From contig MDYQ01000464.1 in assembly GCA_003024175.1 (NCBI GenBank), forward strand, positions 26,095 to 90,094: a DNA stretch of 64,000 bases, read 5' to 3'. The stretch's first letter is position 1. Every line of letters starts with the position of its first letter. A program made the translations under genes and the position numbers. The notes under the pieces are model-generated. The model worked only from the letters and a program-made list of their open reading frames with translations. It was not told the DNA's origin and did not search any database. This document shows, piece after piece, positions 46,942 through 58,971 of this stretch. The DNA is from Planoprotostelium fungivorum. Lineage: Eukaryota; Evosea; Variosea; Cavosteliida; Cavosteliaceae.

Positions 46942-47925
46942 ATGCCGCAGCTCGATCACCTTGTTCTTTTGGTACCTCGTGAAGTTTTAGATCAACCACC
47001 CGAATCTCTGACAACAGTTTTCTCTCTCTATCCCGGTGGACAACACGCAGATGGAAAGACATTCAACACACTCATCTTATTAGAGGATGGTGTTTACATA
47101 GAATTGATTGCTTTCTCAACCGAGAACTTGAAAGAGGGTGAATAATGACTCTAATCATTCTCTGACGTCACAGGTCACTGGTGGGGTTCCATGCCAAATG
47201 GATGGATCGATTGGGCTCTCTTAGGGGAACCATCAGACGATGTTAGAAAGTCTCTGACAGGTACCATTTTGCACCCCATCGTTGACTCACCGTTGCAGGG
47301 AAAGATGTTTCATACGGTGAGCCATCACAAGGTGGAAGGAAGAGAAGAGACGGCGAAGAGATACGATGGACGGTTACATTCCCAAAGTGAGATCAGACTC
47401 TCATTTAGATGCCGACTGAATGCACCTCAGAGGGGTGGACAACAGACGTGGTAACGTTCCATTCTGGTGTCATGATCTGACCGATCGCACATTGAGAGTG
47501 AGCCAATCGTGATGAACAAAAGATGATGACAATCTCCAGGTACCTCCACCTCCTTCCCCACACCCCAGTAAAGTTACTTCAATACGTCAATTGACCTTCA
47601 TCGTACACAGAGAGCGTCTCCCCCGTTATAGAGGTACTCCACCTTGCACGTCAGCCTCGATCGTCTCACATTCACAGACTTTTATTCCTCTCTCGTTACC
47701 CTCACACGGGACGCCGAGAATCTCATGGAACTTAACCTCGACACACCCAGAGGTGGATCATGCAAAGTCGTCGTCAAGACGCCAGAGAATGAGATGGAGG
47801 AAGAGTTTGTGGGGGGAGAAGACGGAGGACCCCTACTCTATCGCGTGTCACTTTCAGGTGAACAGGTAGGTGAACAGTCGTTAGACATCTCTGGTGCACG
47901 ATTAGAAATAAATCCGACTCGATGA
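46942..47925 (+). CDS. Glyoxalase-like domain protein
   Basis: ATG 46942: MPQLDHLVLLVPREVLDQPP, then LYPGGQHADGKTFNTLILLE and DGVYIELIAFSTEN, the first half of a glyoxalase-like (vicinal oxygen chelate) fold. Later exons give HWWGSMPNGWIDWALLGEPS, QRGGQQTxGNVPFWCHDLTD with RTLRVPPPPSPHPSKVTSIR, and, across a 45-nt intron, DFYSSLVTLTRDAENLMELN, ending LDISGARLEINPTR, TGA at 47923-47925. The His and Glu positions of the metal-site half are present, but the reaction of this subfamily is not known to me. Five introns. The pattern matches the fungal/bacterial Glyoxalase_3-type proteins. Confidence 0.75.
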
Positions 47926-48970
47926 TCACATCGGTTAGCACTTTGTCGTCGACGATGACCCTACACATCGTCCCAACCGATCGTGGAACAGAGGAACAGA
48001 GGAAGATCTGAAGACTACGGTGGTGCATCATTTCTTCTCTTTTATTGCTAGACTGGGAATTCCAAACGTCCACGGTACGATCCATCCTGGTCGAACAACT
48101 CTACCTCTCTGCGCTTCATGTCCCCGGAGATCGAGAACTCCCTCTCTTTGTTCTCGCTCTCCTTTTTCTTTCAATCTTCCCTCCGCTTGGCCTTCTCACC
48201 TTGAAGAAGGAAACGTTAACAAAGTGAAGGGACTCGAGACGAGGAGGGGTCTGTATAGACCAAATCATCATGGATGACTTCGACCACATCGCGAGTTCCT
48301 AAGAGGATTGTCTCGAAAGCTGAATACACCCCCTCTGAGTCGCCTCTGGAAACTTCGAGCTCAGAGGACGGGACTGATGGGTTGTCGTTCTGCGTGATGT
48401 CCATTCTGTATCGCACGTGTTATCTGTTGTCGTGTGTTGTCTGTCTGTCTGGGTGTTCTGATGAGTGATGGAGAGTAATAATGAAGCCCGCGGTGTGATG
48501 TTACAGAAATTTGACACTTACCGTGAATTTCGCGGTAACGTAACGCGAGGTTGTCCAGATAGTAGAACAAATTGAGACATTTCCAAGAAAAAGAGTGGAG
48601 ATTCTGGGTTGAGAATAAAATAGAATAAAAGACGAAACTAAAATTCGACTCAGGCTAGTGTCTTCTATTCTATAGAATACACTACACACGATACGACCGG
48701 TATTCATTCAACAGAAGAAGAGAGAAAGACAGAAAGGTAACCTTGTAATGAGACACCCCTCTCATCTCATACGGCCAACACGGGTACCGATCGATGGCAC
48801 ATTCACAGACACGAAAGCCTCTCAGACGAACCACCCCCTATTCCATAAATTTTCTATTCTTTATCTATTTCTACTTATATATAATCGCCCTCCACACCCT
48901 CCACGGGTCATCTCTCTCTCCTGCGCTCCATCAGCCCATCCTCCATCATCATCGCGATGACGTCACCTCT
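47926..48970. other. Long convergent intergenic region
   Basis: Just over 1 kb between the glyoxalase-like stop (+) and the BTB-gene stop (-). A plus-strand frame at 48045-48227 has a hydrophobic stretch (LPLFVLALLFLSIFPPLGLL) but starts without ATG. An AT-rich hairpin-like string lies near 48660-48680 (TTCTATTCTATAGAATA). No gene I can defend. Confidence 0.5.
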
Positions 48971-50535
48971 TCAAATGGTTCTGAATCCAACAATGTCCAT
49001 GCCTCCGTGAGTCGTCGCCGGATATCTCAACGAGGTCGACTCGGTCGGACAGTTATTAAGAGGTGTCCACTGGTGGAACCTCCCCGTGCAGCCCTGTCCA
49101 TTCTGGCTCGTTGTATCGCAGCAGTTCCAGCGGTTACGGAACACGCAGTAGTAACCGGGATGGAAGAAGCTGCCGTCACAGAAATCATGTTCGGAGCGGG
49201 ATGTGAAGAGGGTGTCACAGTGGCTGCACTTTTCTGCCTGCATGGACATCAGCATGCGTGATCGAGATGATGATGATTCACCCTGCTCATCTCTTCGTTC
49301 ATCTTCGTGTAGCATCTCTCGTAGATTTTGACGTCTTCTCTGTGCTGTCTCTGCACGGCTGCCTCCAAGAGAGAAGAAGGTACGAGACCGAGCGGAGCGA
49401 TCTCCTCCATCATCTCCTTCTTTGTCATCTGTTCGAATCGAATCAAACCGAACATGATGGACACGAGTGGATAGAGGGTCCTCGGGTTGTCAATCTTCAG
49501 TACCCTGTGGTGAGATCAGATGATGGGATGATGGGATGATGACCCACGTGGAATTCGTGTGGCACACCGGGTCGATTGTCTCTCCGACTTTTGTCTGAGC
49601 CCAGCGGACGACAACGGTAAACAACTTGACTTCACTTTCTATACATAATTCGTCCCTCTCCAAGATGAGTGACATGCCCTCCTTGTCTAAACAACTGGGC
49701 CACGTCAGAGATGGATGATGATGATGTCTGTACCTCAGGTGTCGGGGATAAGGGAGGATATCGTCTCCGTTGCGGCAGATGAACTCGATAGACTCCTCTT
49801 CCAGCTGGCTCATGCTGCATCTCAGGGCAAAGTTGAGCATGCTACATGCATTCTCGATGTCCATCAGACGGATGAGACAGCGCTCGCACTCAGTCTCGAG
49901 GGCGGATATCTGATATTTCTTAGAAGAGAGAGCCACTTCGAAGAGGTAATGGGTTGGCATCGTGACTTCTTCTCCATACATGAAACCAACTACCCGCCGA
50001 AAGACCTGGAAAGAGTCAGCATTGAGAGGCGTGGGTCGATGGAGGATGTGAAAATGGGCTCACTTCGGGATCGTCTTCGGGGAGAGAGATGCACCTGGCA
50101 TTTCCTTGTTGATTCTTGGAAACGGCCGAAGACCATGGCCTGAATGAATTTCAGAGGGTGATGGGGATGTGGAAGAAATTGATGACATGGGATTGACATG
50201 GGCAAAAATGTAAGATGATATAGAGGATGGACCGGATTCTTACCCATATAAGAGGGCCTTGAAATATTCCGATTGCAAGCTGAGGATGATGGAGTGTGCA
50301 TACACCGCTACCTGTAGTTGGAGGTCAAAAATGTTCGGCTAGAAAAGCTCGTAAAGAAGATGGAACCCCTCAGACATCTCAGAGAGGCCTCTGAGGGTCT
50401 TTGACTCCCTTCACACACCTTATTCACTCCAACGTGAAAGATCACATCAGACATCTGTACATTGTTCAAGGCGGGTAAGGCCAATTTGCTTGAAGCAATC
50501 GGCTCAAGCGTGATAGTATCGTCTTCGTTCTGCAT
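48971..50535 (-). CDS. BTB-BACK protein with C-terminal CHORD-like zinc domain
   Basis: ATG 50535 (MQNEDDTITLEPIASSKLAL; in-frame ATG at 50622 possible). The BTB fold reads NVQMSDVIFHVGVNK, after an intron AVYAHSIILSLQSEYFKALL, then SLPEDDPE, VFRRVVGFMYGEEVTMPTHY and LFEVALSSKKYQISALETEC. The BACK region has NACSMLNFALRCSMSQLEEE, LILERDELCIESEVKLFTVV, VRWAQTKVGETIDP and IRFEQMTKKEMMEEIAPLGL. The last exon is a Cys-rich domain, EKCSHCDTLF, CDGSFFHPGYYC, NRWNCCDTTSQNGQGC, of the same type as the gene at 16500, ending GGMDIVGFRTI at 48971. BTB-BACK proteins are often cullin-3 adaptors, so a substrate-receptor role is likely but inferred. Confidence 0.85.
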
Positions 50536-50622
50536 GATGGTTGTCGATGGGTCAAACGTGATTCCTTCTTTAGAATGGAGGGACCTCCGCCACGGCCCCT
50601 CTCGACGAGTTCCTCTGATCAA

Positions 50623-51133
50623 GATCCTTGTCTATGTGCCCTCGGGCAGTTTACGGAGCAGATGATGCTGCTGCTCTCGTTTGTTTTGGTTGACTTTTCA
50701 GCGTCGCTATCACTCCGCGTGGTATTGTAGACGAATTCAATATATATTTACGACATTTTTCTCCTTTTTCGCATCTGAAGCAACGATCGCCCCGATCTGG
50801 AAAGAAAGACCATCAGCTCTTTTGAATGCGTTCGTTGGTGTACACACTGGACGTGTATGCGGGACAAATCACATGTTGTGTGTTTGCGAGTCTGAAAGTG
50901 GATTTTAAATCCAGTGTCATCTTCCTTCCATCACGTTACAAGAGTCGTCAGAGGTTCTCATCGCGATGTCTGAACAGAGGTAATGAGCGCATGTGTTGCA
51001 CATGTAAGGTAGAGAGAGGACTTTTTATCCTGTTCATTCTCCACATCATCAGTCCTTCCTTTGCCTCCATTCTTGATTGCACATCGCACACCTGTGATCC
51101 GTCAAACCCTCTCCTTACGTCCTCTACTTCACC
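50623..51133. other. Intergenic, one unsupported ORF
   Basis: 510 bp between the BTB-gene start and the LRR-gene stop. A 106-codon plus-strand frame (50826-51146) includes a hydrophobic run but overlaps the LRR stop and has no family features. Probably promoter plus spacer. Confidence 0.45.
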
Positions 51134-53412
51134 TCAATACATGTGAAGCTCTCCGTATCCATGTTTTCTCTTCATGATCCGAACGATAACAAACACGATG
51201 ATGGCAATCAAGACGATGCCTCCGACGACCGACCCAACGATGATGCCGATGAGAGCTCCTCGACTCATGCCGCCTCCACCTCCACTCGATTTGTGTCCCA
51301 TGGTCGATGTCTGTGTGGATGATGTCGTCTCTTGAGAGAAGGTGCAGCCGTAAGAACCCTCTCGATCCATCCATTCCCGTGGACACAAGATGGAAGTTCC
51401 AGAGACATAGAGGGTGGAGGTGTGTTGCATGAGGTCACCGGGTAAGGTACCTCTTAAGAGGGTGTTGTTGCGGAGATCGATGATGACGAGGGAGAGGGTG
51501 GTGGGGATAACTGGAAGAACTCCGGAGAAATGGTTATCGGACTGAATGGGTAAGAAGAAGATAGAAGTGAACGCGAGATGATGAGAAGACATGATGCAGG
51601 GTGATGACAAGACATGATGAGAGAGGATGAAGAGATAGAGAAGAAAATTCTCACCAAGATGACGTCAGTGAGGGAGGTAGTACTGGAGTTGAACTCTGGG
51701 ATCTTACCGGAAAAATTGTTGTCGTGCAGGGATAGTTTCATCACTTGTCGATCGGCTGTGTCCCACAGATTCTCCGGTAATTCTCCATCGAACTGAAAAG
51801 TTGAACGAAAATTCGACCGAGGCTACTCACTCGATTGTGGCTCAAGTCCAAATCCCTGAACACGTACTCTCCAAATTCAAATTTCCCGCTCAATTCGTTA
51901 TCGGCAAGATTCAAAATTTCAATCTCCCGCGTGAAATTGCATTTGGGCACCGAGCCGTTGAGACGGTTGTGACTGACGTCGATGGATTTTCCTCGAAATT
52001 GACAGAATGATTGAGGTAGAGCGTGGGACAGCTCGTTAGAGGACAAGTCTAAGAGGCTGATGTCGCTGGAGAGAAGACAATCTTCTACTTCTGTGAAGTG
52101 ATTGTGAGAGAGAGACAGGGTAGAGAGGGAAAAGTTGCAGAAGATGCCTGGAATCTTCCCGGAAAAGTTGTTATAGTTGAATTGGATGTGGGACAGAGTG
52201 AGCCCCGTGAGAGGACCTGACGATATGCGTGAGAATAAGATATGTATATTTTTATATTAATTCATTTTAAAGTGAATCGACGTAGTGTACGATGACCCAC
52301 CGGTCGAGTTTAAATCGAGTGACGCGTTGTAGATGACTAAACGGTTCAGCTTCTGCAGTTGGAGAATGCTGGCGGGGATCTTGGGTAGACCCTACTTCTT
52401 TCAACTTGAAATCGCAGATTTGAGACGTGCGACTCACCTGGCAGCTACCATTACCCGAGATCTGTACGGAGGTAACGAAGCCTGTCTCGTCGCATTGAAA
52501 CCTCTCATCGTCTCTAGCGCAGACATCAGACAGCAGCTCATCGTCTGGATAGTCTACGAGGCAACTCTCGAACTGCTTCACGAGGTCTCTGAGGCCTCCA
52601 GATTGAGACAGAGGGGTCAGGGTGGGACAGCTGCCATCGATGATGATGTCCATCTGCGGGAGTCTTTGTAAAAGGGATGAGTCCCTCCATGTGGGACATG
52701 GACATTCAGAGGGTTGCAGGTGAACGGTCTTGAGTGAGGAGGCTGTTTGAGATGAGATGATGGGAGGTGATGGAGTCGAGATAGACGACCTGCGAGTTTC
52801 GAGTAGTCGATGGTGCCGTTGATGATGTTTCCCTGCAGGTCTAATCGTTGGAGATTCTTCATCTGGAAGAGCCACGAAGGTATGGGGCGTATGTCCATCT
52901 GTAAATTGGAGAGGTCGAGACGAATGAGTTCGGTCATTTGGGCGAGACTGGGGAGAGGTGACGATATAGGATGGATGACGTGATGTTCCGAGTTACTGAT
53001 GGACAATTCGATCAGGGAAGTTAGTTTGGAGAGGGAAGAGGGGATGCTTGCGTTCGATCTCCATCCAATGTCATTTAAAACGAGCTTCTGATTCGCGTCA
53101 GATCGAGATGATCCAACAACGCACATTGAGTGAAGTGAAGTCTCCAAATGTCGTTGGAAATGTCCAATCATCTCCCGTTGCTCTCAGTTCGAAGACGATG
53201 AGTCGTCCATTCTGATCGCAGAGAAGATCTTGCCAACCGCAGGCGTTCTTGATGTCATTCGTATCCCAGTCTAGATTGAAGGTGCCCTTGTTTTGTGTTC
53301 CACCCCAGGCTGTCAAAATATTGTTCAATGAGACCTGATCTCTCTTATCCAATGTCTTGAGAGCCGATACGATAGACAGATAGATTAGAATGAAGGCGAC
53401 CAGCGAGGACAT
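51134..53412 (-). CDS. LRR type I membrane protein without kinase
   Basis: Signal peptide MSSLVAFILIYLSIVSALKT from ATG 53412, then an N-terminal cap (DQVSLNNILTAWGGTQNKGT, ACGWQDLLCDQNGRLIVFEL) as in plant-type LRR proteins. Repeats include LTSLIELSISNSEHHVI, MTELIRLDLSNLQMDIRPIP, MKNLQRLDLQGNIINGTI, ISLLDLSSNELSHALPQSFC and LVIIDLRNNTLLRGTLPGDL. A Ser/Thr/Gly stalk (TSTMGHKSSGGGGGM) precedes a membrane helix (GALIGIIVGSVVGGIVLIAI) and a 16-residue basic tail, KRKHGYGELHMY, TAG at 51134. It resembles the ectodomain of the 17865-24079 receptor but lacks any kinase. About ten introns. The start region is duplicated by the assembly join at 53722. Confidence 0.85.
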
Positions 53413-54065
53413 AGATGCAGTGTAAAATGAGACGTCTTTACGGATGATGGTACTGCATCGCTGGTCAACCGTAGAACGTCCAGAGTATTTCACTTACAAT
53501 TGTTGCCTGTCAGTCCTCAACTCTGTGATGATGTCCCAGTTCGTGTGGCCATACGAACTACAATGACGAAATGTGACAGCCGCTCACATTTTTGAGTGAC
53601 TGTCTCACATGTTCATGAAGCCTGTTGCACTCCACCACATCAATCATCAAAGATCATCGTCTTTATCTTCAGAAGACAACGAGTGGGTCCGCGTCTACTT
53701 TGGACAACAACAAGTTGACTTNGACATTGATGCAGTGTAAAATGAGACGTCTTTACGGATGATGGTACTGCATCGCTGGTCAACCGTAGAACATCCAGAG
53801 TATTTCACTTACAATTGTTGCCTGTCAGTCCTCAACTCTGTGATGATGTCCCAGTTCGTGTGGCCATACGAACTACAATGACGAAATGTGACAGCCGCTC
53901 ACATTTTTGAGTGACCCTCACATGTTCATAAAGCCTGTTGCAGCAGGCCATCGAGTCAATCCTCTCGATTCAACTCCACCACGTCAATCATCAAAGATCA
54001 TCGTCTTTATCTTCAGAAGACAACGAGTGGGTCCGCGTCAACTTTGGACAACAACAAGTTGACTT
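53408..54065. other. Assembly join: second allelic duplication around a single N
   Basis: Block 53408-53721 (314 bp) and block 53723-54065 (343 bp) are near copies either side of an N at 53722. They differ by point changes, a 31-bp insertion in the second copy near 53942 (starting AGCAGGCC), and a 2-bp loss near 53917. The length difference of 29 bp is fully explained by these. Both hold the LRR-gene 5' end and the NIF3 3' end, so the region should be counted once. Confidence 0.9.
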
Positions 54066-55860
54066 TTCCCTCGAACAGCTGATCCAACTCCTTCTGCAAG
54101 TGTGCCAAATATCCTCTCTCTGTCTCTCTTCAGAAGACTTCATCGTTGTAGACTCACCGGTGTTCGTGTGTTCGCACAGAATGACGGAGGAGCCTCTCGC
54201 CGTGGCAGCCAGGACATCGTGGTGACCCATTTCTCCGGTCAACAAGAGGTCGGCTTTCGATTTTCCGATGACAGCTGCTGAAGCATCAGCATCCGATCAT
54301 GTGCGACATGATCGCGATCGCGATGATCTCGATGATCTCGATGATCGATCGTCACACCGATCGCGATCGCAATGATCTCGAGACGATCACTCACATACAC
54401 CGGAACCAGCGCAAAGTGCGACTGTCTTGATCTTGGGCTGTATGACACGATCAGACTGGCTCGTTGTAGATGCTCATCTCACCTCAGAATTGGTCTCGGA
54501 CAGAGCCAAGCGGAGGTGAGGTATTCCCAGGTGTCTCTTGATGCGGTCGATCATTTCTTTCAACGTGGCGGGCTCTTTCAGAGTCACCAGTCTGCCTGAT
54601 ATCTATCAATCCATTTGTCATGCGACACGATCGAGTTCTCATGTCAAGATGGGATGCTGATGATGACGACATGGACATGTGATGTTTGATGATGTCATGG
54701 ACGTGTGTTGTTGATGACATGGACATGTGATGTTGATGATGACAATGGTGTCTTCTCTACCTTGACCTGTGGCGGGAACTGGAAGAGGCTGCAGGCTGAC
54801 GACCTATCTTCATATGAACAAAAAAAGGAAGGGAGTGGGAATCGAAGACTGTACCTCCCAGGCCGGCGTCTCGTACGGGTGGACTTGATACAACTTCTCC
54901 CTCAATTGGGGCAGGGCACTCTGTGAACACACCATTTCTAATCTCAGCTCCTCCACCCTCTCCAATTGTCCCTTCTTTCCCACGGCTATCTTTTGTCAAT
55001 CTACAACGAGCCACTCCGGTACCTCCCCCACCCGGGTTCGTGCCTTCACCGCCGAAGAAAGTTCCAGAACCTTTCGTGGAAAATGTGCACTGCTTGTAAC
55101 TGCCGATGCTGGCGACGCCGGTGATGGATGTCAGACCTTCTCTCACTCTATCGGCGGCATCTTCAGGTACAAAGACGTGGACCTGTGATGGTTCATCTTC
55201 ACATCGCATGGTGACGGATCGTATCGAGATGGAGGGTTGCATTACCTTGAGCGCTTGGTTTGGATCTTGGTAAGAGTATGGTTGGACGACTTTGACCTCG
55301 GTGGATTCTCCCAAACCTGCGGCGAGCCTGTGGAATGTGATGATTGTGATGGAATGGATGGGTGAGATGATTGTAATGGGACGGATGATAATGGAAGTCG
55401 TGTTCCTCACCAGTCGTTGACACCACCTGCAGATGAATCGACGGAGGTGTGAGGGGAAAAGATGGCGATGCCATTCTCTATCGCTCGTATGACGATCCTC
55501 TCTTTGACTTCTCTCGTCGTTAATCTGTTGAAAGATTCGATCAATGATCAATGTAGAGATGAGGAAGATTCAACGGTTACCTCTTCAATGCAACAAAGAT
55601 GGGTGGGTGATAAGAAAAGATGAGATCTGATTTGTTGGCGATTGCTTCGTCGAGGACCTTTTCGGTCAGATCGATGGTCATGGTCACTGTTTTGACCTTC
55701 TTCTCTCCTCTACCGAAAGCAGTGGGTTCTGATGACATCAGCATAGATTTCAGATCGAGAAGAATCACTGACCCACGAGGAGACCAACATTATCCCACTT
55801 CTCTGCCAATCGAAGGGGGAACTTCTTCTCTAATTCGCCGATTACCTTCTGAAGTTCCAT
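54013..55860 (-). CDS. NIF3-family protein
   Basis: ATG 55860: MELQKVIGELEKKFPLRLAE then KWDNVGLLV, joined by an intron to EPTAFGRGEKKVKTVTMTID, LTEKVLDEAIANKSDLIFSY and HPPIF, which carry the metal-binding His of the NIF3 fold. Then GGVNDWLAAGLGEST, VVQPYSYQDPNQALKVMQPS, and the inserted YqfO-like part ASIGSYKQCTFSTKGSGTFF. C-terminal exons give ADLLLTGEMGHHDVLAATAR, GSSVILCEHTNTGE and RGYLAHLQKELDQLFEGKVN ending DPLVVF, TGA at 54013. NIF3 proteins are conserved di-metal proteins, often likened to GTP cyclohydrolase I type 2, with no settled function. One intron (about 54285-54400) is dense in GATCGCGATC palindromes. Confidence 0.9.
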
Positions 55861-56142
55861 CTGATGTCTCTTTTGTATGAAGTTGTGAGTCTGTAGTTTT
55901 GGACGTAAAGAGTGGGATGATCGCAGACAACGACCGAGCATTCGTTTGACGTCACCTGATCCTTTCTGCGTTGTAGTTGCCGAGAGCGACTCAGACTTGA
56001 TTTCAACCTCTGTCGCGTGTGATGTGTCCTAGCCATCGAGATGACGAAGGAAATCCTGATACCATTGCCCATGCAAATCGAGCGATCACGATCTTCTGTT
56101 CATCTCCAAAATCACCCAAAAAAATCTTTCTCCTTCTCTTTA

Positions 56143-58867
56143 TCATTCCAATCGATAGTAATTGTACTTTTGTCTCTTCCTGATCAAGATGAAGCCCACT
56201 ATACCTCCCACCACCAAGAACAATCCCCCGACGATGGACACGGGGATGATCCATCTCAGTGGACTCGGAGGTTCTTTCTCCAAATCGAGTTCCACCCTGA
56301 CAGTCTTCCCGTACCCTCCAACACCATACGAGCCGGAAGAGCAAACTCCCGTCATGTACACGATGTATCTCCCGTAGGGCAAGTACACAGACAGATCTCT
56401 GCTCTGGGAGGTCATGGTCTCTGAATCGAGCCACGTTCCGTTGAGATGGTGGAAGCGCAGGATCAATTTGTAAGTGCCACAGGAGCAGACGTAAGGTAGT
56501 GGGTCGTCGGATCTCAATGTCTTGCGGTCGGAGTAGGAAGATACGTAGATTACGCTCAGATGGAGCTTCTCTGGGGTGATGGAGGGCTCGACTGGAACGA
56601 GACTGCGGAAGAAACTGTTCGAGGTGTAGTAGGTGTCTGCGTACGGTACGTAGGGTGGACTGGTGAAGTGGTCGTCGTCCTTGGAATAGAGGATCGATAC
56701 GGTGGGTACGTCGTAAGCATATACCATGCAAGAGGAGCTGTAGCTCCGTGCGGCACGGTAGGTCGAGTTCCCAAGGGAGATCGGCACCGTGTCGTTACCA
56801 AAGATGAAATATTCCGCCTTGTACCCACAAGCCTGTGGTACAGTGGATGCATTCCAACGGATCTGAATTTTCCCCGAGTTCTCTCCCTCCATGGCTCTCA
56901 TCGAATAATCCGTCTCGTTGTAGTTTCCCCAGGGGTAGAAACGATGTTTCACGAGGTCTCCGGGTAAAATGTCCACTTCAATTGCCGTCGATCTCGTGTT
57001 CTCGTTGCTCGTCGTCGCTCCCACGAGATAAGCTTTGACTCGCTTGTGAGTGCAGCCGTCTTCTTGTCCAGAGAGGGCGGGCAGCCAGTAGGTGTCACCA
57101 GTGGGTGATGAAGTGATGATGCGATGACTGCCGTTGTCTTCTATGATGAGATTGTGATAGACGAGTGCATCGTCCGTGCAATAAGAATAGTACCAGTAGG
57201 AGACCGCTTCATCGAAGTGAAAGTAGGTGGAGATGCCGTTGGACCAGCCGTACGTGATATCGGGTGTGGGAGGTACGTACATTACGTACAGGGCCGTCGT
57301 GTTGTAGTGGACCGATAAGCTGGAGCCTTTCACGTATGTCGAGCAGTCCGAATCAGTCCTGAGGGAGTCCAAAAAATCGGTCGGAATTCCACCTCGGACT
57401 GGTGTGGTTGAGTACAGATATCCGGACGTGAGATAGATCTCTTGGATGGTGTAAGAGGTCGTGTTGGACAGAGTGATGTAATAATTGTACATCGAGACCA
57501 CTAGCCGTCGGATGATGAGGCGATCGGCGTCGATGACGATCGATGGTCCACGATGACCATCGGTGTCCATCTCATCCAGGGTGACGTCTTTCGCCCGAAC
57601 CATGGAGAGAAACCAAGGGCCTACCAGGTGCAGTGTAGACGTACCGTTCGTGCGGCGCAACCCATTCTCTTCTTCACCGACGAGAGACCACGCACCGTGG
57701 ATGGTGCTGTTCGATATCTCGATGGTGGTAGCATTCAAGAGAGAACTGTTTCCGATGGAAGGTGACGTGGAATTGAAGAGGCAGTTTACAAAGGTGAAGG
57801 TGTCGGCATGCCACATGAAGGGTCCGATGAGGGAGGTCGCGTTCAAGTTGATGGAAGAGGCGGAGTCGATGGTGAGACCTGGAGAGCCAAAGAGGGTGGT
57901 TCCTGACGAGTACGTTGGTTCGCCGAATATTTGGATAGAACCACTGAGATGCAGGATGGAATACTCTGGAATGTTGTAGAGGCTCGAATTGGACACTCTG
58001 CAGCTCGAACAGCGAGTAATGTGTTGCATGATGGAGCTGGTGATGGTCACTTCGTGATCAAATATGGGTCCTTCTGAAGAGGGAGGATTTGAGGTGACGT
58101 GCTCTAGAACCATTGGAAGGGAGAAGGTGAAGGCGTCCACAAGTAATGTTGAGTTTCGGATGGTCCAAGAGGTGACAGCCACTTGTGTGTCCATCGTGTG
58201 AGAGGCAGAGGCGCCAAAAGTGGATGCCGATGAATCCAAATGTCCATTCCAGATGACGTTCGAGTCGATGTAGAGAGTCCCCTCCATCAATAGAGAGAAG
58301 GTAGAGTTGAAGGTGTTCAGGTTGGACACACCGGGTAGAAATGAAACTTTCGTTCGATTGAATAAGCTCGTGTTGCTGGATACGACTGAATCGTAAAGCT
58401 TTAAAGAAGATGGTTCATCGCTACTCGATTGAACAGAGAGGTGCTCTTGGATGTTGAGAGTAGAACCGCCAAGAGCGAAGTCAGAGTTCTCGATGGTGAA
58501 TCGGATCGATGAAACATTCGAGTGCCTCCACAAGATTCGACTGAAAGATTGAGTTGGGTGATTAAAACTCGGTCATGGATTTACCTGTCACGAACGAAGA
58601 TATCTCTGACCACCAGAGATAAATTGGATAACGTCATATCGTCCACCGATTGGAAGATGATGGTAGATTCTGAAGTGGGTAGTTTCTGTTCAGAAGTGCA
58701 ATTCCAGCAGTTTGGCTGAGAACACCATTAATGAACGTGAGAGACGCTGAACTATTCACCTCAGACGAAGGCAGCGTTGCATTGCAACTGTTAAGAAAGA
58801 GACAGTCGTCAGCCACAGAGAAGGATATACAGAGAGTCAGGAGGAAGAGGAGTCTGACTGACTCCAT
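56143..58867 (-). CDS. Large type I membrane glycoprotein, unknown family
   Basis: Signal peptide MESVRLLFLLTLCISFSVAD at 58867, a first short exon pair (introns near 58670-58725 and 58533-58585), then one exon of about 2.4 kb. The ectodomain of roughly 800 residues is Ser/Thr/Asn-rich with many N-glycosylation sequons and short beta-type repeats (for example SNSSLYNIPEYSILHLSGSI, STIHGAWSLVGEEENGL), suggesting a beta-helix or adhesin-like fold. It ends with a membrane helix (IPVSIVGGLFLVVGGIVGFI) and the tail RKRQKYNYYRLE, TGA at 56143. Its layout resembles other surface proteins of amoebae, but I cannot name a domain. Confidence 0.75.
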
Positions 58868-58971
58868 CTAGTTTTCGTTGTTTCTGATGATGTCGGGTTG
58901 TCTTTCCTGCAGAAAAATGACTGACATACCACTTTTCACGGCGTGTTCGTGATTACGAGAGAATGTGCAAT

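Noticed and set aside
48045-48227. Plus-strand ORF with a hydrophobic stretch after the glyoxalase-like gene
   Set aside because: No ATG, and the attempts to splice it to upstream exons gave conflicting frames; the glyoxalase-like protein ends naturally at 47925.
56003-56731. 242-codon minus-strand ORF rich in Arg and His
   Set aside because: It is a shadow frame of the glycoprotein exon, with low-complexity composition typical of out-of-frame reading.
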